A stretch of DNA of 64,000 bases from DATMER01 sp040349255 (GTDB taxonomy: Bacteria; Acidobacteriota; Thermoanaerobaculia; Multivoradales; UBA5704): assembly GCA_040349255.1 (NCBI GenBank), contig JBEQUE010000191.1:1-64000 (forward strand), in the 5' to 3' direction. Both the position numbers and the translations under genes were made by a program. A model generated the notes under the pieces. That model saw nothing but the letters and a program-made list of their open reading frames with translations, searched no databases and had not been told where the DNA came from. Shown here in pieces: positions 55,986 to 64,000 of the stretch (positions are counted from its first letter, which is position 1; each line of letters starts with the position of its first letter).

Positions 55986-57343
55986 GCTCCGCTCCCCCGC
56001 TCCTCTTGCGCGGCGGCACGGTCCTGACCCTCGACCCGCAGGCGACCGTCCTCCCCGGCGCGGATGTGCTCGTCGAGGGCGGGCGCATTCTCCTCGTCGG
56101 GCGCGTCGGCTCCGTGCCGTCTCTTCCTCCCGGCACCCGGGTGCTCGACGTCCCCGGCGATCTCGTCCTGCCCGGCCTGATCCAGGGCCACATCCACCTG
56201 GGCCAGACCTTCTTCCGCGGCCTCGCCGAAGGACGCCGGCTCCTCGCCTGGCTCCGCGAGCGCATCTGGCCGCTCGAAGCCGCCCACGACGACGAGAGCG
56301 CCTACTGGTGCTCCCTCCTCGGCGCGGCCGAATGCCTGCTCGGCGGCACCACGACCGTCCAGGATATCGGCATCGGCCCCGGCATCCAGGGGCTCCTGCG
56401 GGCCCTCGCCGACTCCGGCCTCCGCGCCTTCGCCGGCACCTGCCTGATGGACAGCGGCGAGGCCCTGCCCGACGGCCTGCGCCAGGAGACCGACCGCGCG
56501 CTCGCCGACGCCGAGGCCCTCGGCTCCGCCTTCGAAGGCTCCGGCGGCGGGCTCCTGCGCTTCGCGCTCAACCCGCGCTTCATCCTCTCCTGCTCGGACC
56601 CGCTCTGGGCGGGCATCCGCGACCTTGCGCTCCGGCACGGCTGGCCCGTGCATACCCACGCCCTGGAGCAGGAGGACGAGACCCACGCCGTGCGCCAGCT
56701 CAAGGGCGGGCGGGACGAGGTCGAGTACTTCGCGGACCAGGGTCTCCTCGCGACGAAGCTCCGCCTCGCCCACGGCGTCTGGCTCACCGCCGACGATCTC
56801 GCCCGCGTGCGGACCGCCCCCTGGAGCGTGGTCCACTGCCCGAGCTCGAACCTCAAGCTCGGCTCGGGTATCGCGGACCTCCTCGCCATCCGCCGTTCCG
56901 GCGTCCCCGTGGGCCTGGGCTGCGACGGCGCCGCCTGCAGCAACCAGCTCGATCAGTTGGAAGAGATCCGCCTCGCCGCCCTGCTCCAGAAGGTCAAGCA
57001 CGGCCCGGACGCCTTCTCCGGTCTCGACGCCCTGCGCCTCGCGACCAGCGAGGGAGCGTGCGCCCTCGGGCTCCAGGACGAGATCGGCACCGTCGAGGAG
57101 GGCAAGGCGGCCGACCTGCTCGTGCTCTCCCTCGGCCGGCCCGAGATGTGGGCCGGGCCGCAGGTCGATCCGCACGACCTCGTGGCCTTCGGCGCCGGCC
57201 GCGCCGCGGTCCGCCACGTGCTGGTCGCCGGCCGGCCCCTTGTCGAGGACGGCCGCCTCGTCCACCTCGACCTGGAGGCGATCCTCCGGCAGTCCGACCG
57301 CCACCTGGCGGCGCTCGTGCGGCGGTCCGGGCTGGCTCTGTAG
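55982..57343 (+). CDS. Amidohydrolase, deaminase/chlorohydrolase subfamily
   Basis: 453 aa. I take ATG 55982, which overlaps the MOSC stop; ATG 55973 in the same frame is an alternative. Metal ligands of the subtype III amidohydrolase family are present: H-x-H in GHIHLG (His70, His72), His in VHTHALEQ, His in LAHGVWL and Asp in GCDGAACSN. HCPSSNLKLGSG is typical of the S-adenosylhomocysteine/5'-methylthioadenosine deaminase, guanine deaminase and AtzA/TrzN group. Substrate cannot be assigned from motifs alone; a purine or pterin-like amine is likely. It is cytoplasmic and coupled to the MOSC gene. No link to lipopeptide synthesis is visible. Confidence 0.87.
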   Translation: MSSAPPLLLRGGTVLTLDPQATVLPGADVLVEGGRILLVGRVGSVPSLPPGTRVLDVPGDLVLPGLIQGHIHLGQTFFRGLAEGRRLLAWLRERIWPLEAAHDDESAYWCSLLGAAECLLGGTTTVQDIGIGPGIQGLLRALADSGLRAFAGTCLMDSGEALPDGLRQETDRALADAEALGSAFEGSGGGLLRFALNPRFILSCSDPLWAGIRDLALRHGWPVHTHALEQEDETHAVRQLKGGRDEVEYFADQGLLATKLRLAHGVWLTADDLARVRTAPWSVVHCPSSNLKLGSGIADLLAIRRSGVPVGLGCDGAACSNQLDQLEEIRLAALLQKVKHGPDAFSGLDALRLATSEGACALGLQDEIGTVEEGKAADLLVLSLGRPEMWAGPQVDPHDLVAFGAGRAAVRHVLVAGRPLVEDGRLVHLDLEAILRQSDRHLAALVRRSGLAL

Positions 57344-57405
57344 CCTGTGCTATCCTCCCCCGCCCGGAACAAAAGTCCCCACCCGGGGCGTTTCCACTCA
57401 AGACC

Positions 57406-58995
<1,590 letters not shown>

Positions 58996-59000
58996 GTCGA

Positions 59001-59537
59001 TCAGCCGCCGCTCTTCTCCACCTCTCCGATGATCTCGTGGAGAAGGCTGGGGCGGATGTGGAGCGTGGACCGGACAGGGATCGAACGGAGCAGGTCCAGA
59101 ACCTCTTCCCGAGTCCTCTGGCGACGCCGGATGGCGCGCAGGAGAATTCCGATCGATCCATGGACCGGTACCTGAAGCGCCCTGGCCGCCAAGCGGGCCG
59201 CGGCATCATCCGTCAGCAGGATGGCTCCGGGATGATCGCGGACGCAGGCGAGCGCTTCCCGCTCGCCGAGATCCAGGGAGAGTGCCCTGAACATCGCTGC
59301 GAGGTCAGGTTCCTGAGGAGACGTCCCAGCCTGACGCTCAAGGCGGCAACGGCTCCCATCCAGGGCTCGCGGGCGATGACGCTGCACCTCGTTCCAGACC
59401 GCGTCGGGCACGAGGACCGAGGCGAAGTCCGCCAGCAGGTCCAGGGAGTCGAGCTCGTCGAGATGGATCAGTGGACCTGCGTCGGCGACAGCGATGACGT
59501 GCGGATCAGTCCCCGCCACGAAGGCCCCAGTCGACAT
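59001..59537 (-). CDS. PIN-like toxin (DUF3368 type)
   Basis: 178 aa from ATG 59537, overlapping the antitoxin by 32 nt; GTG 59519 is a possible later start, since DUF3368 proteins usually begin just before the first strand. PIN acidic residues are in place: Asp in VADAGPLIHL, Glu in VWNEVQRH, Glu in LGEREALACV and Asp in LLTDDAAARLAA. The C-terminal half (SIGILLRAIRRRQRT, LLHEIIGEV) matches DUF3368. Members are Mg-dependent ribonuclease toxins of type II systems, neutralised by the small upstream partner. It is convergent with prfC, with a few bases between stops. Confidence 0.85.
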   Translation of the reverse strand: MSTGAFVAGTDPHVIAVADAGPLIHLDELDSLDLLADFASVLVPDAVWNEVQRHRPRALDGSRCRLERQAGTSPQEPDLAAMFRALSLDLGEREALACVRDHPGAILLTDDAAARLAARALQVPVHGSIGILLRAIRRRQRTREEVLDLLRSIPVRSTLHIRPSLLHEIIGEVEKSGG

Positions 59538-59718
59538 CCTCGCGAATCATCTCTTCCATCAGGTCTTCGCGGTGGGTTTCGACGTACCGGCGCAGCGCCT
59601 CCAGAACCAGCTCATCCAGGTTCCGGAACCAGCCGGCCTCGACGAGCGATCGCATCTCGCCCAGGAGACGGGAAGGGACTTCGGTCTCGAGTGTCGTAGT
59701 CTGGGGATTGGAAGCCAT
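59506..59718 (-). CDS. Antitoxin of the PIN toxin pair
   Basis: 70 aa. A short beta strand region (TTTLETEVPSRL) followed by helices (LLGEMRSLVEAGWF, NLDELVLEALRRYVE) suggests a ribbon-helix-helix DNA-binding antitoxin, with an acidic C-terminal tail (MEEMIREDVD) likely to bind the toxin. It directly precedes and overlaps the PIN toxin. Its coding region also overlaps the end of the glycosyltransferase frame by 107 nt in another frame. Confidence 0.8.
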   Translation of the reverse strand: MASNPQTTTLETEVPSRLLGEMRSLVEAGWFRNLDELVLEALRRYVETHREDLMEEMIREDVDWGLRGGD

Positions 59719-61006
59719 GTTCAGGAGTCTCTGAGTTGTCCTCGATTCTGCTGGACGCGAGAGTGGCCGTCAACCATCGCCGCAGGTCCATGCAATTCTC
59801 TCCGCCGGGAGGGTTCCCGGGATGCCGCCGGGAAGGGTTCCGGGCGCGCCGGGGAGGCTCCCCGGAACGCCCGGAACCCAGCAGGAGCCCGAAGAGGACG
59901 ATGCCGAGCGCGGCCGCGAGCAGCCCCGGCAGCAGGGCCCGACCGGCGCCTCCTCCGGCCAGCAGAAGGTCGCGCACCTCGGGCCTCGTGAGGCCGATCT
60001 CCAGGGCGGTCACGCCGGCCAGCCGGCTCCAGGCCCGGCGGCGGAAGGCGTCGGCGGTCAACCAGGCCAGACCGGGGAACTGCATCATCTGGTAGTGATA
60101 CCAGGCGATCGGCGAGGCCAGCAGGGCCAGGGCGACCAGCGAGGCCAGAAGAGGGACGCGGTTCCCGGGATCAGCGAACCGGGCCACGAGGAGCAGCCCC
60201 GCCACGAGCACCACGCCCGCCGTGGCCGCCGATACCGCCCACCTCCAGTCGGGCAGGCGCAACGCCGTATGGTTGCCCGCCTCCCAATCCTTCGGGACCT
60301 CCCCGTCCGAAGGGCTGTACGTCAGCCGCAGCGCCGTGGCCGGAATCGACACGTTGAGCGGAGCCGGGGTGCCCATCCAGTATTTGGAATTCAGAGGACC
60401 CCAGGGCGGCGGGGTCAGCGCCATCAGCAGGAGCTGCGGAACAGCCACTCCCAGGACGGCAACGACGATCCCCGTCCATAGCGCCCGCCACCGGGAGGCC
60501 AGCAGGTCGCCCGCCAGGAGGACCCCCGGCCAGAGCTTGAGCGCGGTCGCGAGTCCCAGGGCCGTCCCGGACCGGGCCGGCTGCATCGCCCAGGCGACCA
60601 GCAGCAGGAGGAGGGGCGTCATCTGGCCCAGGCCGAGCGACTCCTGGGCCGCGCCGGCGAACGCCCAGACCGCGCCCACCGCCACGAACGCGGCGAGATC
60701 GCCGCCCAGGGGACGCCAGAGTAGCAGCGCGGCCCCCAGGAGACAGGCGTGCCCGGCCAGGAACCAGACGATCCTCGCCGTCTCGTAGTCGAGCAGGGCG
60801 AGCGGCGCCATCAGGAACGGCAGCAGTGGCGGGTAGTTCAGCCAGTTCGCGAAGGGAGACTCCCCGCGCAACAGCGCCTGCCCGGCCTCGTGGTGATTGC
60901 CGAAGTCCCCCACCGAGCGGAAGAGGAACGGCCAGACCACCACCCCGTTCCGATAGAGGTAGACTCCCAGGAAGGCCAGCCCGAGGAGCCAGACTGTGCG
61001 CCGCAT
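59612..61006 (-). CDS. Integral membrane glycosyltransferase, GT87/DUF2029 type
   Basis: 464 aa from ATG 61006 (MRRTVWLLGLAFLGVYLY); the frame upstream of it has no membrane segment. About nine to ten hydrophobic segments are seen. GT-C features: acidic residue after the first helix (VGDFGNHHEAG), NYPPLLPFLMAPLALL, and the later IAWYHYQMMQFPGLAWL. GT87 enzymes transfer mannose or similar sugars from polyprenyl-phosphate donors on the outer face of the membrane. The C-terminal 60 residues are polar, poorly conserved in appearance, and overlap the antitoxin gene by 107 nt, which suggests either that the TA pair arrived at the gene's end or that the true stop was lost. Confidence 0.8.
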   Translation of the reverse strand: MRRTVWLLGLAFLGVYLYRNGVVVWPFLFRSVGDFGNHHEAGQALLRGESPFANWLNYPPLLPFLMAPLALLDYETARIVWFLAGHACLLGAALLLWRPLGGDLAAFVAVGAVWAFAGAAQESLGLGQMTPLLLLLVAWAMQPARSGTALGLATALKLWPGVLLAGDLLASRWRALWTGIVVAVLGVAVPQLLLMALTPPPWGPLNSKYWMGTPAPLNVSIPATALRLTYSPSDGEVPKDWEAGNHTALRLPDWRWAVSAATAGVVLVAGLLLVARFADPGNRVPLLASLVALALLASPIAWYHYQMMQFPGLAWLTADAFRRRAWSRLAGVTALEIGLTRPEVRDLLLAGGGAGRALLPGLLAAALGIVLFGLLLGSGRSGEPPRRARNPSRRHPGNPPGGENCMDLRRWLTATLASSRIEDNSETPEHGFQSPDYDTRDRSPFPSPGRDAIARRGRLVPEPG

Positions 61007-61095
61007 CGGCGTGGATTCTATGGCAGGCTGGCGGGTTCGCCTTGGGCTCTCCGTAATCCCAGGCGTGCCCGATCTTCCATAGGAGATGACCACTC

Positions 61096-62373
61096 ATGCG
61101 TAAGACCGCCTTCCTTCTTCTTACTCTCGGCCTTGCCTTCGCCTCGCTGGCCCAGGCCGAAAATCTCCAGATCCCCCAGCCCGAGCGGCGCGTCCTCTCG
61201 GGCAGTCTGTCCGGCGATATTGTCGAATACACCTTCCAGGTCCCGGTCGGCTCCGGCCCCCACGACGTGATCGGCGTCCACCGCGTCGTCAAGGAGACCG
61301 CTCCCGGCGTGCCGGCCCGGTCCTCGAAGGGCATCCTGCTCGCCCATGGCGACATCTGGGGCTTCCGCGCCGCGTTCCTCGCCGATCCGGCCCACAGCCT
61401 TCCGGTCTTCCTCGCCAGCCACGGCGTGGACGTCTGGGGTATCGACTTCCGCTGGACGCTGGTGCCCGCGAGCACGACCGACTTCACGTTCCTGAAGAAC
61501 TGGGGCGTCAAGACCGACGCCCACGACCTCGGCGTGGCCCTGACCATCGCCCGGGGCGTTCGCCTCGCCACTGGCAGCGGCTTCGGCAAGCTCCTCCTCC
61601 TCGGCTGGAGCCGGGGCGGCCAGATCAGCTACGCCTATCTCGACGCCGAGTCCCAGATCCCGCCCGGCCTGCGCCAGGTCCGCGGCTTCATCCCGGTGGA
61701 CATCTACCTCAAGACCGACGTCGAGGCGCTCCGGCTGGCGGCCTGCACGCGCTACCAGGGGACCCTGCCCGGCTGGCAGGCGGGGACCTTCCAGAGCATC
61801 AACGGCGTCCTCGTCAAGACGATCCACGACCTGGCGGTCGCGGACCCCAACGGCGCCTCGCCGATCCTCCCGGGCTTCACCAACCGGCAGGCGTCGCTCG
61901 CGGTGGGCTCGATGACCTTCCTCTTCTTCCCACCCGGCCTCGGCCCCGTCCCCAACTATCACTTCACGGGCGGCACCTTAGACGCCAACGGTCTCCCCAA
62001 CGGCCTGAACTACACCTCCGAATCGCGGCTCCTCGCCCTGGAAGCCGGCTCCTCGCCCTACCAGCCGATCCGGGAGCTGCTCGACGCCGACGCCGCCACC
62101 TGCGACGACCCGGCCATCGCCGAGGTGAGCTTCGACGACCACCTGGACGACATCAAGGTGCCGATCCTCTACATCGGCGCCGACGGCGGCTTCGGCCATA
62201 CCGGGATCTACACCACGACCCTCCTGGGCAGCACCGACGTCTCCAGCGTCGTGGTCGACCTGCAGCCCGCCTCGGCCCCGCTCGCCGAGTTCGGCCACGC
62301 CGACATCTTCCTGGCGACCAACGCCCAGACCTTCGTCTGGCAGCCGATGCTGACCTGGATCCAGGGCCACTGA
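61096..62373 (+). CDS. Secreted alpha/beta hydrolase of unknown substrate
   Basis: 425 aa. A Sec signal peptide (MRKTAFLLLTLGLAFASLAQA, cleavage after AQA) points to export. The fold shows the nucleophile elbow GWSRGG (Ser), an Asp in YIGADGG and a His in FGHADIF, plus an early AHGDIWGFR segment that may form the oxyanion site. The region between carries long loops and a cap-like insertion (ACTRYQGTLPGWQAG). I cannot name the family or substrate. It is divergent from the glycosyltransferase with an 89-bp gap. A strong hairpin follows its stop. Confidence 0.8.
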   Translation: MRKTAFLLLTLGLAFASLAQAENLQIPQPERRVLSGSLSGDIVEYTFQVPVGSGPHDVIGVHRVVKETAPGVPARSSKGILLAHGDIWGFRAAFLADPAHSLPVFLASHGVDVWGIDFRWTLVPASTTDFTFLKNWGVKTDAHDLGVALTIARGVRLATGSGFGKLLLLGWSRGGQISYAYLDAESQIPPGLRQVRGFIPVDIYLKTDVEALRLAACTRYQGTLPGWQAGTFQSINGVLVKTIHDLAVADPNGASPILPGFTNRQASLAVGSMTFLFFPPGLGPVPNYHFTGGTLDANGLPNGLNYTSESRLLALEAGSSPYQPIRELLDADAATCDDPAIAEVSFDDHLDDIKVPILYIGADGGFGHTGIYTTTLLGSTDVSSVVVDLQPASAPLAEFGHADIFLATNAQTFVWQPMLTWIQGH

Positions 62374-62398
62374 GCCCACCCGGCCCGCCGCAACTGGA

Positions 62399-62421
62399 GG
62401 GGCAGGCCTCGGGCCTGCCCC
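62399..62421 (+). terminator. Hairpin terminator after the secreted hydrolase
   Basis: A perfect 10-bp stem, GGGGCAGGCC (62399-62408) and GGCCTGCCCC (62412-62421), with a TCG loop, is followed by TTTC. It lies 25 bp after the hydrolase stop and before clpS. The stem is strong and the U-tract short. Confidence 0.6.
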
Positions 62422-62460
62422 TTTCGCATTGCGTGCGACCTTGCTAACGTGGAATCCAAG

Positions 62461-62796
62461 ATGGCCCGATTCGCGTTTGATACGGAGCAGGACACCGTCA
62501 CCGAGAAGAAGCGCCGGACGAAGCGCCCGCGCCGGTGGAAGGTGCTCCTGCACAACGACGACTTCACGACGATGGACTTCGTGGTCCATGTCCTGATGAC
62601 GCACTTCCACAGATCCCCCCCGGAAGCGACCCACATCATGCTGCAGGTCCATCACAAGGGGGTCGGCGTCGCCGGGACGTATCCGAAGGACTCCGCCGAG
62701 ACCAAGGCGGCCGAGGTGATGGCCGAGGCGCGGGAGAACGGCATGCCCCTCCTCCTCACCACCGAGCCCGCCGAAGAAAGAGACGACGACGAATGA
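62461..62796 (+). CDS. clpS: ATP-dependent Clp protease adaptor ClpS
   Basis: 111 aa from ATG 62461; an upstream in-frame GTG at 62449 would add four residues. ClpS signature: WKVLLHNDDFTTMDFVVHVL, the HxxxEAxxxMLQVH region (PPEATHIMLQVHHKG) and VGVAGTYPKDSAETKAAEV. ClpS binds N-degron substrates through a pocket formed by the NDD segment and hands them to ClpA. The stop overlaps the clpA start as ATGA. Confidence 0.96.
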   Translation: MARFAFDTEQDTVTEKKRRTKRPRRWKVLLHNDDFTTMDFVVHVLMTHFHRSPPEATHIMLQVHHKGVGVAGTYPKDSAETKAAEVMAEARENGMPLLLTTEPAEERDDDE

Positions 62797-64000
62797 GGCT
62801 GTCCCAGGACCTTCAGATCTCCCTCTCCCTGGCCATGAGCGAGGCCGGGCGGCTGGGCCATGAATACGCCGGGCTGGAGCACCTGCTCTACGCCCTCACC
62901 TTCGACGACGAGGCTTCCGGCGTCCTGCGCCACTCGGGCGCCGACGTCCAGCGCGTCCAGAAGCTCCTCGCCGACTATCTCGAAGAGGAGGTCGAGGGCC
63001 TCGACGTGGAAGACGGCGAGCTCGAGCCCCGCCTGTCGCTCGCCGCCCAGCGCACCCTCGCCCGCGCCGCGGTGCGCGTCGAGGGCACCGGCCGCGACGA
63101 GATCCGCGGCTCCGACCTGCTCGTCGCCATGTTCGAGGAGCCCGAGTCCTACGCCGTCGACCTCCTCCAGGAGCAGGGCGTCACCCGGCTCGACGTGGTC
63201 AGCTTCCTCGCCCACGGCGTGTCCAAGGTCGGCAGCCTCTCCTCCGGCCCGGCCTCCGCCGGGGGTACCGGCGAACGGAGGTCCGGCTCCGAGGCCGCCG
63301 AGGAGGACGACGATCGCGGCCCCTGGATCAAAGGCGATCCGCTCGAAGCCTTTACCCAGGACCTGACCGAGATGGCCCGGAACGGCGCCATCGACCCGCT
63401 CATCGGCCGCGAGAAGGAGGTCGGGCGCACCCTCCACATCCTCCAGCGGCGGCGGAAGAACAACCCGATCTACGTCGGCGACCCCGGCGTCGGCAAGACC
63501 GCGCTGGTCGAGGGCCTCGCGCTGCGCATCGCCAAGGGCGACGTGCCCGAGCCGTTCCGCGACGTCAAGGTGTTCCGCCTCGACATGGGCGCGCTGGTCG
63601 CCGGCACGCGCTACCGCGGCGACTTCGAGAACCGGCTCAAGGGCGTGCTCCAGGGCCTCGCCAAGGAGAGGAACCCCGTCCTCTTCATCGACGAGATCCA
63701 CACCCTGGTGGGCGCCGGCGCCGCGGGCAACGGCACCATGGACGCCTCGAACCTCTTGAAGCCCGCGCTCCAGGACGGGGCCCTGCGCTGCATCGGCGCC
63801 ACCACCTGGGAGGAGTTCCGCCAGACCTTCCAGCGCGACCAGGCGCTCGCCCGGCGCTTCCAGAAGGTCGAGGTCAACGAGCCCTCGGTCGAGGAGACGG
63901 TCAAGATCTTCCAGGGTCTCCGCGACCGCTACGAGGCGCACCACGGCGTGCGCTACACCCAGCCCGCGATCCAGGCGGCCGTCGAAATGTCCTCGCGCTA
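62793..64000 (+). CDS. clpA: ATP-dependent Clp protease ATP-binding subunit ClpA (3' end outside window)
   Basis: The first 402 codons are present. ATG 62793 overlaps the clpS stop. The double Clp-N repeat (SLSLAMSEAGRLGHEYAGLE, HLLYALTFDD) covers residues 1-145. After a polar linker comes the D1 AAA+ core: DPLIGREKEVGRTLHILQRR, Walker A GDPGVGKTAL, GTRYRGDFENRLK, Walker B LFIDEIHTLVGAGA, sensor CIGATTWEEF, and the Arg-finger region ALARRFQKVEV. The Clp-N plus clpS pairing identifies ClpA rather than ClpB or ClpC. It unfolds substrates for ClpP. Confidence 0.96.
   Translation, partial: MRLSQDLQISLSLAMSEAGRLGHEYAGLEHLLYALTFDDEASGVLRHSGADVQRVQKLLADYLEEEVEGLDVEDGELEPRLSLAAQRTLARAAVRVEGTGRDEIRGSDLLVAMFEEPESYAVDLLQEQGVTRLDVVSFLAHGVSKVGSLSSGPASAGGTGERRSGSEAAEEDDDRGPWIKGDPLEAFTQDLTEMARNGAIDPLIGREKEVGRTLHILQRRRKNNPIYVGDPGVGKTALVEGLALRIAKGDVPEPFRDVKVFRLDMGALVAGTRYRGDFENRLKGVLQGLAKERNPVLFIDEIHTLVGAGAAGNGTMDASNLLKPALQDGALRCIGATTWEEFRQTFQRDQALARRFQKVEVNEPSVEETVKIFQGLRDRYEAHHGVRYTQPAIQAAVEMSSR

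Noticed and set aside
55982..57343. Amidohydrolase as a lipopeptide tailoring enzyme
   Set aside because: It is coupled to a MOSC gene on the far side of the esterase and has purine-deaminase-like motifs; nothing ties it to the NRPS.

Overview
This window comes from a high-GC bacterium. Coding capacity is dense, and GC-rich third positions open long antisense frames. The clpS-clpA pair, a secreted protein with a Sec signal and a lipopeptide-type assembly line fit a Gram-negative soil-type organism such as Acidobacteriota or Myxococcota. That placement is inference; no rRNA or other taxonomic marker is present.

Layout. (1) 1-2665 is the edge of an integrated element. It holds a truncated tyrosine-recombinase fragment, a small serine recombinase, a 58-aa protein and a large serine recombinase with a frameshift. 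They are chained by ATGA overlaps. The large recombinase frame ends inside the antisense of the 3' part of a tRNA-Glu(UUC), the usual signature of an attachment site. (2) 2773-53895, all on the minus strand, is a hybrid NRPS-PKS locus of about 51 kb. Biosynthetic order runs from high to low coordinates. (3) 25072-29434 interrupts this locus with a STAND NTPase carrying a nuclease-like N-terminus, a DUF5674-like gene with a small coupled partner, a 21-bp tandem repeat array and two inverted copies of a dispersed palindromic repeat. (4) 53896-54105 is a divergent promoter region, followed by a haem-oxygenase-like diiron oxidase (HDO/CADD type) on the plus strand. (5) 54830-64000 is mostly ordinary chromosome: esterase, MOSC protein, amidohydrolase, prfC, a PIN-type toxin-antitoxin pair, a GT87 glycosyltransferase, a secreted alpha/beta hydrolase, clpS and the start of clpA.

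How the assembly line reads. The 6173-aa NRPS starts with a fatty acyl-AMP ligase and an ACP, so the product should be a lipopeptide. Five C-A-PCP modules follow. Specificity codes read by eye suggest a basic residue, Ala/Gly, an uncertain polar residue, a Pro-like residue and a Cys-like residue; the fifth A domain is interrupted by a methyltransferase between motifs a2 and a3. A translationally coupled PKS (KS-AT-KR-ACP, malonyl-type AT, degenerate KR) adds a C2 unit. The next gene is a C domain that stops at the C-A linker, exactly where the STAND/DUF5674 insert lies. Three further NRPS genes follow in one overlapping operon: C-A-PCP-C-A-PCP; C-A-PCP-E-C-A-PCP-C-A-PCP; and C-A(N-methyltransferase)-PCP-C. 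The last four adenylation domains read unknown (with epimerisation), Val-like, Val-like and N-methyl-Leu. There is no thioesterase; the line ends in a condensation domain. In total there are 11 adenylation domains, one PKS module and a fatty-acyl start. I see no MbtH, phosphopantetheinyl transferase, transporter or pathway regulator in the window.

Specificity codes were read by manual alignment to PheA positions from memory and should be treated as hypotheses.
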